Assembly: GCA_950295325.1 (NCBI GenBank)
Contig: OX485807.1
Span: forward strand, 39,214,440-39,278,439
Length of the DNA stretch: 64,000 bases
Reading direction: 5' to 3'
From: Polytrichum commune
Taxonomy: Eukaryota > Streptophyta > Polytrichopsida > Polytrichales > Polytrichaceae
This document shows positions 45,572 through 58,113 of this stretch, piece by piece. The notes below the pieces were generated by a model that did no database searches, had not been told where the DNA came from, and saw nothing but the letters and a program-made list of their open reading frames with translations. The translations under genes and the position numbers were made by a program. Each line of letters begins with the position of its first letter. The first letter of the stretch is position 1.

Positions 45572-48500
45572 CTTCCATTATGCCTTTTATTCTAGGGAAT
45601 TAGCAGGTTGGAAACAAGATGTGCACTCTAAACTCCATAATATCATGATTGGGGCAACCAAAGTGCGTGTGATGTTAAGGAACTATGTAGTGTTAAAATG
45701 GATGCGTGCTAAAAGAGAATTAATGGAACATGTGATTTTATGGAATGACACAAAGTCAACATTTCAATACTGACAATAATTACAATGATGACAACGTGAT
45801 GCGTGCAAGCGTGTGGTTCCAATTCTTTGGTGGTTTAGTTTGATGTCAAAACCCGGGATATATGGGAGAGAAACGTGATAACAAGGAGTGAGATTTGAAT
45901 TGAGAACATCCGTTCCATGGGGTTTTAGGATATAAGAGGAGTGACATTAGGGAGGTTGATATTACATAGTTAACTCTAAAATCAACTTCATTTCATCTCA
46001 CTTAGAAGTTGGAATTCATTTGATTTCTTCTGATAATTTTTGTGTGTATTTTTGCACAAACCATTTGACATGCGTTTACAAGCAAAAAAAAAATGACACC
46101 AAACATGAATAATAGTTACAAGTATTTGATCGACTTTAGTGTACTTCTTTGAATTTGTGACATGTGTGTGAAATATAGTTGTGCACATAATTGTTTTATG
46201 AGTGGGTGTCACGTGACATACAACTTGAAGAGCTACATGTTATGTGATGTTGGTTAGAAATAAGCATTCCTCTTGAGAATGTGAAAATGGAAAGTTGATA
46301 TCACCTTGGTAGGTCATGTGTAATGGATTGTAAGTAGTGGACTATGAGGTGTTGTCTGGTTTCGACACAAAATAAATTCTTCCTTGAAAGAAAATTGCCA
46401 CGTGTCGTATCCATGTTGATCAATGCTATGTCAATCCAATGTCGAATCTAGCTTTCATCACTCAAACTGTTGAACCACATAGCACTCTATGGTATTCATA
46501 GGGTTTATATTCGTATGCAACATTCACTTGAAGGTATGTGGTCCTATTTTGGGCAATCCTAACTCAATATACAATTTTAGCTATTGGATCACATAATGAA
46601 ATTGTCCAATATGTTTAGCAATTGCAAATCGTAGAGATTGTCATTTCAAGTTTCATATGCAAAGTTTAAATGCAAAAGTGATAACATGTAAAAGAGGATA
46701 TTCTCTTCCTCTTTGAATGATCTCATAAATCCTCCCTATTATGTTAAAATTTGGATCTATAATTATGTCGGTAATTTGAGCACACAACCCAATCTCATTA
46801 TGACAAACATCTTTTGGGTATCCATTCTTAAGAACATAATTTATAATTGGATGAATGAGAGATGTGATATGAGAGAATTTTCTCTTGAACATGTCCATGG
46901 CCCAGGCATGCTTGCCTACCTTTTTGTAAACTCGAGAGCATTTTACTCTGTAGGGTTTTGTAATGTGAGGGCTTCATTCCAATTTTGCAATCAACATCTT
47001 TAGATTACTCAATAACATTGCCTTGACACTCACTTATATGACATTATAGACACCCTTTAACAATTGGGCTTGAAAATTTTGGTTCCAAGATCGGTTTGGC
47101 CATAACAATTAACAATGGTTAGGTAGTCAAATTGCCAGCACAATGAGCTCCATGGCATAAAGTATGTACACCCAAATCCAACACCTATAAATCTTACCCA
47201 TGGCATAATAGAGACAAAAGTGATCATGAGGACGTACCTCCTCTGAACACTCGATATAGATGTTAATTTTAAATTGCCTACAAATACAACTTTAAACCCT
47301 ACTAACTTTTGCATATATTGTCCAAACAATGTGTGTTTTGGGACGTCGGAATCCTCTTGATCTTGCAAACAAAAACATAATTAATTCTCGATTTTCAAAT
47401 AATAAAATCTGCGCTCAATGCTTAATTTGTTAGTTTTAGGTGTCTCGACCTTACACTTTGGATGATATTAGTTAGCAAACAAAGTTGAGATGACTATCAA
47501 AAACATCATAGAGTGTAAGAGCTTATGACCATTTGTCGAAGGACTCCATGACGGCAAGGACGTGTTCATAAGTGAATGCAAATGTCCATTGATCTACTTC
47601 TAGAGTTAGTTTTGTAACAAACTTCGGTGATGATTGACCCAGAATTTCTCACACGGCGCCAAACGGCATCCGATAAATTGGTACACAAAGAATCAAGTGC
47701 CAATTTCATACTAGATACCGCGATGACCACATAGTAATGACCTTGCAATACAATATATCTTAGTTAAACTCATGCCGGTATTCAACACATCATGACTCAT
47801 AAGAGCTCATCCTTGTAAGTACTTGGGTGGAGTTAGGGTAATAGTAGTACTAGTAGTACACCGCCGGTTTCCTTAGGAAGAAAGTTAGGTATCTACCTAT
47901 TTATAAGGTAATGTGCCCTAGTGTGTCCACTTTGACTTCACACACAAAAAAAATAGCCATTGAATTGGATTGAAAGTTGTCTCATTTTGTTAGTAATTGC
48001 AAATCATGAAGATTGTCGTTTCAGCTTTCATAGCTGGAAGTGAGATACAAAAGTTATAAGAAGTCAAAGTGATGATTATTTTTACGATTTGCGTTATGCT
48101 AAGCTGGCTCATTGCCACTTGGCCACCTAGGATTAGTTTCCTTACTCGATAATCGAGCACATAGCTTTTCGTGATTGTGTTCACTAATGAACATGTGGTG
48201 GTGAGCACATAGTCCATTCTCATTAGAACACATGCCTTTGTTGGTGTATGCTCTTAGCTACCAATCGTGCCATATATCACTCAAATATATATGTCCCATC
48301 GAAACTTCTCATGATGCAAGTTTTGAAATTGCATATAAGATATGCGGGTGTTCTTGGTTACACTTATATTTGATTGGTGTGTGGTTTGGTGAGGATCAAC
48401 GAACAAATTCCATAAACACACATGTTTAAAAGAGATTGGACTGCGTCTTTAATTATAGTTAACATCTCCACCCTCAATAGTGAACAAAATTGAGAGGACC

Positions 48501-49124
48501 TACATAATCAATCAAAGGATTAACAAAATTGCAATTTTGATAACCATAACTAAATCATGGTACATCCACAATTTTCATCCGATTTTTGTTGATGCTTCAT
48601 CATAGATTTGCTAATGCAACACAAGTTTTGTTGTGTATATATAATTGATGGAAATCGGAGAACATGAAAAACAAACCAAATAACACCTACATACCTTAGA
48701 CTTAAATCCCAACTCAAAGATGAAGCAACACCATAATTCACACCGGTAACAACATTGCAGTCATCTCTTCCCTTCTTTTTATTAAGTTCAATTAAGGAAG
48801 AAGACCAAATATAGGCCCAAATATGAAGACCAATTCGTACAAAGAGGCTTGACAACTCCCTCCAACTTCCCGATGGGTTTTCCAAAGTTGGTTTCTGTAA
48901 CAAACTAAGTTATGATTGACCCAAAATTGCTCAATAGCATTCTGCAAATTAGTACACATAGAATCAAGTGCCAACATACATATACTTTAATGGCCATAAT
49001 ATCATGACCTTTACAATACAATATATTCTAATTTAACTCATGCCAGTCTTCAACACATCGTTGCAGCAATACTCATTACAGCCCAACCTTGTAAGCTTAA
49101 AAGACTCGAGTGGTGTTAGGGTAT
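45572..49124. repeat. Stretch rich in diverged dispersed-family segments
   Basis: Blocks at about 47605-47850 and 48890-49120 are diverged direct copies: ATGATTGACCCA, GAATCAAGTGCCAA, TGACCTT(G/T)(C/A)AATACAATATAT, AACTCATGCC. About 48420-48690 is the inverted counterpart of 12255-12530. Segments near 46620-46690 and 48000-48060 share TTGTCATTTCAAGTTTCATA-like sequence. No intact gene is seen; minus-strand frames such as 47566-47748 and 48792-48977 share ALDS.CTNL but are broken. Confidence 0.55.
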
Positions 49125-49127
49125 TAA

Positions 49128-49626
49128 GGGCCTCTTCACACACGAGCCAAGACCCGAGACCATGAAATTGTGAGAGCCCAAAGAAAGTGTCCAAAGGCCG
49201 TCCCAACACATCTCCTAAATCATGTAGTGTGGTTATGGATTCTCAAGTGTAGTGTGAAGTCATATGTGACCGGGCCCTCAACCAAATGCTATTTCAATGA
49301 ATTTTTATTCATGCAGGTCCTCGCACATGATAAAATAGAATAAATCAACGGTTGTGAGTGTTCGGAGTGTCATGGTCTCCCGGTTTTGTGTTAGACCTAC
49401 CTCTAGGAGATGGTTTTTGAAAATAGTCCAAGTGACCACAAAACAAGATCCATTCGATGCCATGTAGGAATCCATGTAGACTTTGCATCCATCTTGCATT
49501 CACATACTCCATTGGTCCCTCAAGCGTAGTGTGAAGCGAACTTGGACCAACTCTCCCTTTTTCCACCAATGAGAGTGCTTGAAGTGTAATGGTCACAGGC
49601 TCTCAGTCTCGTGTGTGAAGTGGCCT
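49128..49626 (-). mobile_element. PIF/Harbinger-like MITE, family 1, copy D (inverted)
   Basis: GGGCCTCTTCACACACGAG at the left and the inverted AGGCCACTTCACACACGAG at the right, flanked by TAA on both sides (49125-49127 and 49627-49629). The body matches copy B in orientation. It is 499 bp and non-coding. Confidence 0.88.
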
Positions 49627-52005
49627 TAACTTATGTATCAAAATCATCCAATATGACAAGCTTGGGCTAGTAATACATTGTCCAAGACATCGACATATTG
49701 AGAGCCAAGCCATACAAAGACGCTTGCGGGACTCCCTTCTTGGTAATGGTTTTATTTGGTGGAGGACCTTAGAGACCAAATTCGGTATATGTTATATATC
49801 ATACTTTGCTTCTTAGTTTGCCATACCAACCTTCAACAAAAGAGTAGATAGATAGATAGATCTTGTATTGTTATCATTTTGGTTGAGAATACTATAAAAA
49901 TGGACATATATATAACATTTCAATGCTCAATATATCCAATTAGAATTATGAGGTGATTACAATTCATCCAATGTCCCTTACATTTGCCAAACATCATAAC
50001 TCTCATCATCCATGAACTCTCACAAGGGATTACAACCTCTAACTTTCTTGTTAGGATGTAATGAACAATAGACCCCTCCATTGAAAGGTGGCCGTAACAT
50101 GTATGCGAAGAGAGTCACACTTGTTTTTTCATGAAGCTAACATATCTATCTATCCATCTATCCATCTATTTGTGTATGTGTCAATCAAGTTGGAAGTATG
50201 ACATGGTTTTTCTCAAGTTTATGGGTTTTAGTCTTAGACTCAAAGAACCTCTTGACTGAGTTATGAGTACATTATATTACTTAAGCATATGGCTACCTTC
50301 AAATTCTATATTTAATATCCAATAGGGGTCTCCACCTTCTTATCTTCATGGGAAGAAACTTAGACGATAGGAAGAAATTGACGCCAATATGAATGATGAA
50401 TATTGCCCCTATGAATAATATGTATATTGTGAAAAGTGTCGGTATGTTTAGTGAATAGTGTTGCCATGAATAGTATTCCCAATTAATTCAGTATGAATAA
50501 TGTCGGGATGAACAATGCTTCCTATGTCAAGTGTCAACTTTAGTGTATGTACTGTACATGAATGTTACTACTTTGTTCGGGGGGAAGGGGCACATAATAT
50601 TATCTCTTTATTCAAAGGTCAATGGAATTGACCCACATGGTTGAGTAATGTTAAGTACGGATGATGAAATTCCCAAATGTTCATTCATTAGAATGCTTAT
50701 GGAGTGAGGCTAATCTTGAGGAGTGCAAGTGAGGAGAAAAATGTTTCATCACGATGTGCATAATACAAGGTTGAACATATATCTTTGTTGTGAGTCTTGA
50801 AAATGAAATAGCATTGTCAAATTAAGAATGACTCCAATATTGCCACTGGCGTGAATTACATGGTGTTGTTTCATCTTCAGGTTGGTTTAATTTATATGTA
50901 AGCTTGAAACAATCTTCATGAGAATTAGAAGGACCTCAAAGAAGATTGCCTCCTTTTAAAGACGAACACCTTGAACATGCACATGCAAGCCAACCTACTC
51001 ATTTGTACCCCAAGGAGAAGTACATAGGTTCCCATGGATATCCTTGTTTTGATTTAGTGAATCATAATGGTAAGGTGCACCCAAAATCATGTGATAGGAA
51101 GGTCAATCATCCTAGCACTATTTCAACTTTGAGTTGCTTAGCCTTGAACTTCTCATGGAATATTGTAAAAGCTCTACATAAGTGTTTAGAGTCTTTGTTA
51201 ATAATGAACCATGATTTCCAAATGGGGTTTGAGTGGGTGTCAAGCAATATAAGACAATCATTGTCGTTAGGATTTTGCTATCACTTAAACTTATCCAAGG
51301 AAAACGACCCAGGGTATGCAATCTCAAGGAAGATTGAGTTACTGTTTATAAGGATTAATGTCACATTGGATTAAGGTTTTTATTAACAATCTATGTTCTT
51401 TACTCGATTCCTTCTTCATTTGGCTTAATTCACACTATCATGGTTCATTGGTCCTTTCTCAGTCATGCGTGGTTCCGTCTTATGTGTGTGGACTCCAATC
51501 ACTATAATTCCATCCACTATGTCAATTGCAGAGCTAAAAATTACAACCATCTTGCAATTCTTCACAATTGTAGTCATTATCTTCATCTACAGTGGACCTG
51601 ACAACTTGTCTCGAGAATCAACCACACGGGTTAACACAATAACAACACATCAACAACATATGCTATATGTTTTATTAGATGCTTCTAATATTGTCGAAAA
51701 GAAGTCTATGGGCGATGAAAGCAGCTTCTGGCTTCTGGTGAGGCCACGTTGCCTATGCATTCTCGACCGTCGGATTTGACCGATGTTTTCACATCCAAAT
51801 AGGTGGCCTAATGATGTAAGTCTCCTCCGTCCAAGGTAATGTCCTTGGCAAACTATAGCTTGCCCAAAGTAACCTTATGCTTTTGTCATCTTTGCATGTG
51901 GACTCATTGCATGCTTTGACAAGATGTAGTAGGCTTGCTAGGCTATATTCTTTTATATGTACCTACCCAAGGTAATGCATGCTCTCACTCAATTATCTTT
52001 CAACC
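49627..52005. other. Intergenic stretch with tetranucleotide repeats and an unrecognised ORF
   Basis: A GATA run lies at 49847-49862 and a CTAT/CCAT run at about 50143-50169. A plus-strand frame of 142 codons (50946-51374) begins MPPFKDEHLEHAHASQP. I do not recognise it, and nothing nearby supports it as a gene beyond its length. No repeat boundaries found. Confidence 0.4.
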
Positions 52006-52008
52006 TAA

Positions 52009-52504
52009 GGGGCGGTTTACACTATGGACCATGAAGTCGTCCCACGTAAGAGGCCTATTTTGCGTGGGACGACTTCATGGGACGACTTCCATGGTCCAAG
52101 TTACTAAAATATTAGTTTTCATGGTTCGTGGGCCCTTCACTAGGTGTAAACCGAATGTGGACCATGAAGAATGACCATGCACCAAAAAATGGAGTCATTA
52201 ACTAAGTTGAAAAAAAAATCATTAAAAAAATCCAAAAAAATCATTAAAACGGCATTTTTCTGACATGGGCCCTTGCTATTTTTCCTAGACCACCTCTTTT
52301 GCTTGTCCCAACGGAAAACCTGTTGGACCATGGCAGTGGATAGAGTAGGCTTAAAAAAACAAATTTGTGGACCTCAACCTCCGTGGTCACTCTGCCATTT
52401 TTTCCTTGGTGTAAACCCAAGTCGTCCCGGGACGACTTCAACGTCCAATCACATCGCTTAGACGGCCGTGGGACGACTTCATGGTCCATAGTGTAAACCG
52501 CCCC
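52009..52504 (+). mobile_element. PIF-like MITE, family 2, copy 3 (best preserved)
   Basis: The termini are inverted for about 38 bp: GGGGCGGTTTACACTATGGA followed by CCATGAAGTCGTCCCAC, with the inverted copy at the right end. They are flanked by a TAA duplication (52006-52008 and 52505-52507). A second GGGACGACTTC palindromic cluster lies just inside each end. The element is 496 bp and non-coding. Confidence 0.92.
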
Positions 52505-52507
52505 TAA

Positions 52508-55500
52508 GTCGTGGCTATGGTCTTTTACCACTCATTGGTGACAACTATACTCATCTCATACTTTTAGTTTTCATGGTTCCATTGAGGCAATTGGCCTTTC
52601 ATATGCACTTAGGATTGATTCATCTCAAAATCACTCCACTACTTGATTGTTCACATTCTTCTCTCACATGTTATCGCCATCTCTCCAAGGTTATTGCCAC
52701 CTCTCTGGACCCTTGTAATCTCCATCATATTAGGAGTAGCATCCCTCATCACTTGCTTCTTAAACTTAATCCTTCACTCATATGCACTGTCAAATGACTC
52801 TACCAAACTGCTTCAAGCTTTGAAGGTTCTCTCCTTTCATTTATGTCCTCTATGTTGATCGTTGTTTTCATAGTCTAGTGACTACCACTGTTCTATGGTT
52901 CCACCCACTGGCATTACCTCACAAAGACTATAGCCTACAAATTACACACGCAAAATTTGACTATGGCTCTCAAGGCCTCTTAAAAGGCATCTAAGTAATT
53001 GCTCATCAAAATCAAATATTTATTCTCAATGTTAAAGTATCCAATAATTTTGCGAGTCGAAATCACTCAGCTCCTATCATACCAACTTCCTATGCTCAAG
53101 CATCTCACTTGGGATTCGCCTATTCCCTACTCACCCGAATTCAATAATTGAGCTTCAATGATCACATAAAAGTCTATTGCTATGCTATGTTGAGACTATG
53201 CATGTTTCAATTAATGAGAATGACATGTATCTTCCTTGGCCAACCTTCTCCTTATTGAGTCATAAGAGATGAGAAGGTGGTTATAGGCATTAACTGACTT
53301 GAAACGGCAATAGCCTCCTAATTCCGTTATGGATGAGATTCTTCCTCCCATTATTGGATGGAAAACACTGAACTTTGAAAATTGCATGGTTCGGCCATGT
53401 TATAGTTAAAAAAATGTGGCAACATTCCAAGAGTAATTATTCATTAAGTGCCAAAGTATGAATGTGTGAAGGCTTTGGCTTGGTTCAACGCATTAGGCTT
53501 GAATATGAGCATTCATGGTCGTTGTTGGAAATTTTAAAACCCTTATCATCATTTCCATCCCCCCCCCCCCCCCCCGGCCCCCCAACACACACACACATGC
53601 AACAAAAGACATGGTGTGGTAGTAAGGCCATCATCCCAACTTCCCCATGATTCATCCAAAAAAAACTATGGCAAATTATAATACTTCAAGGTGAGGGTAG
53701 TTGTTGATGGGCCCATAGGCAAGTTGTATCAAGGGATGTAAATATGGCTTTATGGCATATGGAATCAAGAAGCCAGATGTTGGATGGGGTTGGGAGAGGG
53801 GTTGGATGTATATATTTTGTAAATATTTCCTCAATATTACATTTGAATAGTTTATTATGGATATTTGTTTTACTTCTTGGTTTAATTTGATGTGGTTTTA
53901 ATCACCATTTCATTTCAAAAGACTCAATTTCTCCTTTAATATTTTCATTAAATTTTCATTATTTGAGATGAAAAAAAAAATTATAGATATTGTGGGCCAC
54001 GATATTGAGCTTATTTCTACATTTCAAAAATTGGGGTAATAGTGTGGGTACATAATATCTACCCACCCACAGTCCACGTCCATGTAGCTTATGGGGGGGG
54101 GGGAGACCAAAAACGGAGACAAAGAGTTTGTAGGGATTTCTCAATCGTATAATTATGAAAAATCATGGTTCATGATTTCATAAACACAATTGCAACATGC
54201 AAAGATAAAGCATGTTGACATGAACGACAATTTATCATGTGCATGGGCCTCAATGGTGCCTCGATGGTGCAGGGGATGACCCTAGACAGTTAGTTGATAT
54301 GCACGGGTGCAACAAATTGAGGACGATTGGGGGAGACCACATGTGCGACAAGCCATGATGACATGGGTCCAAACTAGTAGTCAACAAAGTCGCTAGAGAT
54401 TACCTTACTTGTGACATTGAAGGAGATTGCCATTATAAAAATGTTATGTAACTATGAGAATGGCATAAGATCAAAAAAATCTACATAAAGACATTAATTC
54501 TATACTAATACATGTTTTCCCCAAAAAAACCTTAAACACCAATTTTGCTCTTTTATGGTACTTAGGGTTTGAGTTGTTTGCTCACACTCGATGTGGTGAA
54601 GAGCTTCCATGCATCATCACACATTTATAAGTGTGATCATCGGGGACCGATGATCATGTGAGGTCCCCCCCCCCATGGCCGGAGTTGTGTGAGTGCTTTC
54701 ATTGAGTGAAGAATGATGGTCCCAAGATTTCTCCCCACAATGACTTCAATGATTCAACCTCGAGTGTTCGAGTGGGATTATTGTAACACTAGACATGGAA
54801 GCACTCTTGTAGACGGGAGACTAAGGTGTGTGGGCCTTATGTGGTCAACTTTCTTAACCGGACATCTCTATCATGTATTTGAGTGGTGTATGGCAAGGCT
54901 TGTTGTTAAAAACATACACCTACAAGATACGTGTTACTTAGAACAAGGTTGAACTGTATATCGTACATTCAATAGCTAGTGTGATTGGGAGGGTTCTTGT
55001 AATCGTTTTAAAGAGATATGAGAAACTTCACTCTCACCACTTCCAGCTTTTGCATTTGAACTTCAATTCCAAAACTTCATGATAGCCTTCATGATTCGCA
55101 ATTCGATGAGATAAGTCTCAATTCGATCCATGGTTGAAATTATTTGTGGAGTTGGAAGTAGAGGGTACATTGGTGGAAAGGTGTGGGCAAGCTGAGCCAA
55201 TTGGTGGACACAACTACATTGTTTATGGTATTTAATGTCACGTACACTATTTGCAAAGGGCCTAAACTAGATGCCTGGAGGTCTCAAAGTGTCACACCCG
55301 CTAATTGCCAAAATGATTTCATTTGTCAACATAAGTAACTTCTTTAAGTGAAGAAATATCTACTTTATGACATCTAAAGTAACATTGGGATACGTTAGAT
55401 GATAGTCTTGTGTTTAGTATGCAAGAAAGAATTCTTAGTATACTAATGGCAAGTGTCATGTGTTTACATTTTAGTATGCAAGAGGAAGATATTCTTGAGC

Positions 55501-56999
55501 ATACTAATGTCAAGTGTCACTTGTGTACACTTTAGTCAACTTGTAGACCATTGCGTAACATAGGCATGTACCTCATAACATTATTGAACATACTCATGCC
55601 AAGAGTGCACTTGAATGCTAAGTGGTAAAATTGTTAACCTAGCATATGCCTCAAAATAGGGTAAGTGACACTATTACTCATGTGACACTAAATACTATGA
55701 ATGGTGGAGCCCTTAAAACATGGGAATAGAAAGGGCGAGGTTTGGGGGGGGGGGGCACTAGATGGCGCCACTTGTCCCTCCTAGGTAATGCAAAGCATGA
55801 CCTACTAAAACCTTTATGTAAGTGTCAAGAAAAATGATTGCTTAAAATTCAATGGAGAACATGCATTGGGTTTATCCAAAACTCCTTTAGGTAAAGTGTG
55901 GGGTTGGAATTTGCCTATAAGAAAATTGTTATGTGCATGTACATGGAGCTATAGTCAAATATGGATACGTGCAAAGTATCATGTTCCATAATTGTAGTTG
56001 GACAATCCTTAGGGGGTATGAGTTGATCTTTCATCATAAACAAATGACATAAAGAAAATTGGCTCTTCTAAATATGGGGAATATTAAATACTAAGACACA
56101 CTTTTCCCCAATTTCAACTCACCCCATAATCATATCACCAAGTTTCTATATGTAAAAACTAAATAATAAATAAATAGCATTAGTGCTATAGAGCCCACCA
56201 TAGACAAGTGACAATAGTTACAATGGTGGAGAGGTTCCTAGACATGCCAACTTGGGTATTTTTGCTACCTTTATAGTTATTCTTGAAAATTGGGATTAAA
56301 GATATTTTCAATGTAGTTGCTACTTCGGAGGACTACAATACACTAAACATTGACGTAATTCTAGCGCCTTTCAATTATGGATGAGTTTTTCTTTGTACGA
56401 TTAACATAGGGATTGCTAACTATGAATACACATTAACTGTGAATGTTGGACATCATGGCCCACATTATTTGTGAATGTTACAAATTATTTTGAGTCTATG
56501 TAAAAATAGACTAATGCCTATATTATAAAATATTATATATAATATTCTCAAAAATATTTCCATGATGTAATATTGTATTTATCATTTAAACTACGCTAAT
56601 TATCAAGGTGATAAGGGTTATCAAGATTGACTAAAACGGGCTTGAGAAACTATGGATTAAGGAGCATCAAAGCAAGTGTTTGTTAGCCACACTATAATGA
56701 TTGAAATAATAGTGTGGTACACACTTCATCCCTCAAATAGTGAAAATCAATCATGCTAAAAGTTTGAAAAGAGAAGTTAGATCTCTTAACGGCTCATTTG
56801 TTAGCAAAGCAAAATCACTACCTTTAATCATTGTAGAGCACAATATGGGATCTTCATTGTATATATTTATTGTGCTTTCTTAGACAATCTTTAAGGTAGG
56901 TATAACGCTTTGGCTCACAAAACGGGATAACCACAAAATCTTTTGAACCAAGTTATTGCATGATGAATGTACACATGATTGAATTTGATAATGACATTG
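52508..56999. other. Intergenic stretch, mostly unrecognised
   Basis: Contains a 17-base C run at 53559-53575 and G runs near 54094-54103 and 55744-55754. About 54975-55130 resembles the dispersed-family block at 12930-13060 and 13490-13610 (GATTGGGAGGGTTC, AATTCCAAAACTTCATGA). A 57-bp repeat lies at 55414-55535. No gene recognised. Confidence 0.5.
55414..55535 (+). repeat. Two tandem units, about 57 bp
   Basis: TTAGTATGCAAGA occurs at 55414 and 55471. Each is followed by ATTCTT, ATACTAATG(G/T)CAAGTGTCA and a GTGT(T/A)(T/C)AC(A/...) end. Confidence 0.75.
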
Positions 57000-57001
57000 T
57001 A

Positions 57002-58111
57002 CACCCTAACCTTGATAATGTCACACCCTCCGTTTCACCAAAAAGTGTGATATAAACAAGGTGTGACATACTTGATAATGTCACATTTTGTGCATAATGT
57101 GATATTATCAAAAATATGTAGAAAATCAAAATATAATTACAATTTTTTTAAATAACAAATATGAGACTTCAATGTTTTTGAATGTAAAATCTAATTCAAA
57201 ATTGTGAATAACAACAAGAGCACATCATAATGTGTCATTGAGATCAGGTAAAGACCTCTCACTAGAGACAAAGAAGCTTCTAATGTCACATTGTTTTGTT
57301 GATGTTAAATGTGCAACACCAATTCTAATGAGTTTGTCATGGATTTTTTCCATTTCGAACAACTCATGAGTGCTGAAAATTTGAGAACCTTGGCTAGCCA
57401 TAAAATTCAAAACATCTTTAGCATATTTTTGTGCATCGCTTAGCTTCACTACTTTAGACTCATCATCACTGCTATCAACAATCAATGGGTCCACTTCCAT
57501 GGAATCAAGAACTTGTTCGCCATCTTGCACTAATTGCACAAGCTCCTCAGTAGAAATTTCCACCTCAAAATCATCTTCACCTTCCATGTTTATGTACTCC
57601 AAAGGACAATGCTTTTCTACAGGCTTGCCTTCAACATCCAAACTTAAATTTAATGCGGCGATGAGTCTACCCAATTCCAAAGTTGCTTCCTCCATTTTGG
57701 ACTTCATATGTTCATCAAGATTGTTTATATATGCATTCCACTCTGCAGGCAATATGGCGGACTTTCTCCAACAATTTCTAATGGTTTGATCATCTAATTT
57801 GAAATTACACAAGGCATCCCACTATGCCGAAAGCATTGAATGAGAGCTCATTCAATGACCCCCAATATGCTTTGCTTTAGCCCATGCTCACCCATGAACA
57901 ATAATATCGAACCCATGCCCACCCATACAATCCATCCATACTTGATATTATCACATTTACACTACGGATTTTGAAAAAAAAGTAGTGACATTATCAAGGG
58001 TGATAGGGATAATAACGAGGGAGTTTTACACTATGAAAATTGGTTTCAAACTTTTAGGTGACAATATCAAGGTGTTCTATTAACAAGGGTGACATTATCA
58101 AGGTTAGACTG
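57002..58111 (-). mobile_element. Pogo-like Tc1/mariner element, internally deleted (copy 2)
   Basis: The ends CACCCTAACCTTGATAATGT and (inverted) CAGTCTAACCTTGATAATGT are flanked by TA (57000-57001 and 58112-58113). The 1110-bp sequence is the reverse-complement sister of 14807-17086 without the hAT insertion. It keeps the single uninterrupted hAT target CATCCCAC at 57815-57822. It has lost most of the transposase and is non-autonomous. Confidence 0.92.
57225..57812 (-). pseudogene. Pogo-like (Tigger/jerky type) transposase C-terminal region
   Basis: The frame of 195 codons is open and encodes the C-terminal end of a DDE transposase of the pogo/CENP-B-like group. TIRNCWRKSAIL at residues 10-21 is the conserved segment that closes the DDE domain in this family. 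It is followed by a long acidic tail (MEGEDDFEVE near 76-85, DSSDDES near 113-119) and a helical end with IRSFF near 177-181. Complete relatives have an N-terminal HTH DNA-binding part and a DDD/DDE core totalling some 400-500 residues, and both are absent. The same truncated tail occurs in copy 1, so the deletion predates the spread of these two copies. Confidence 0.8.
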
Positions 58112-58113
58112 TA

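Noticed and set aside
49345-49596. Minus-strand 83-codon frame inside MITE copy D
   Set aside because: Sister MITE copies do not keep this frame open, so it is not coding.
57499-57789. Plus-strand 96-codon frame, and the equivalent minus-strand frame at 16226-16594
   Set aside because: Both are antisense shadows of the conserved pogo-like transposase tail.
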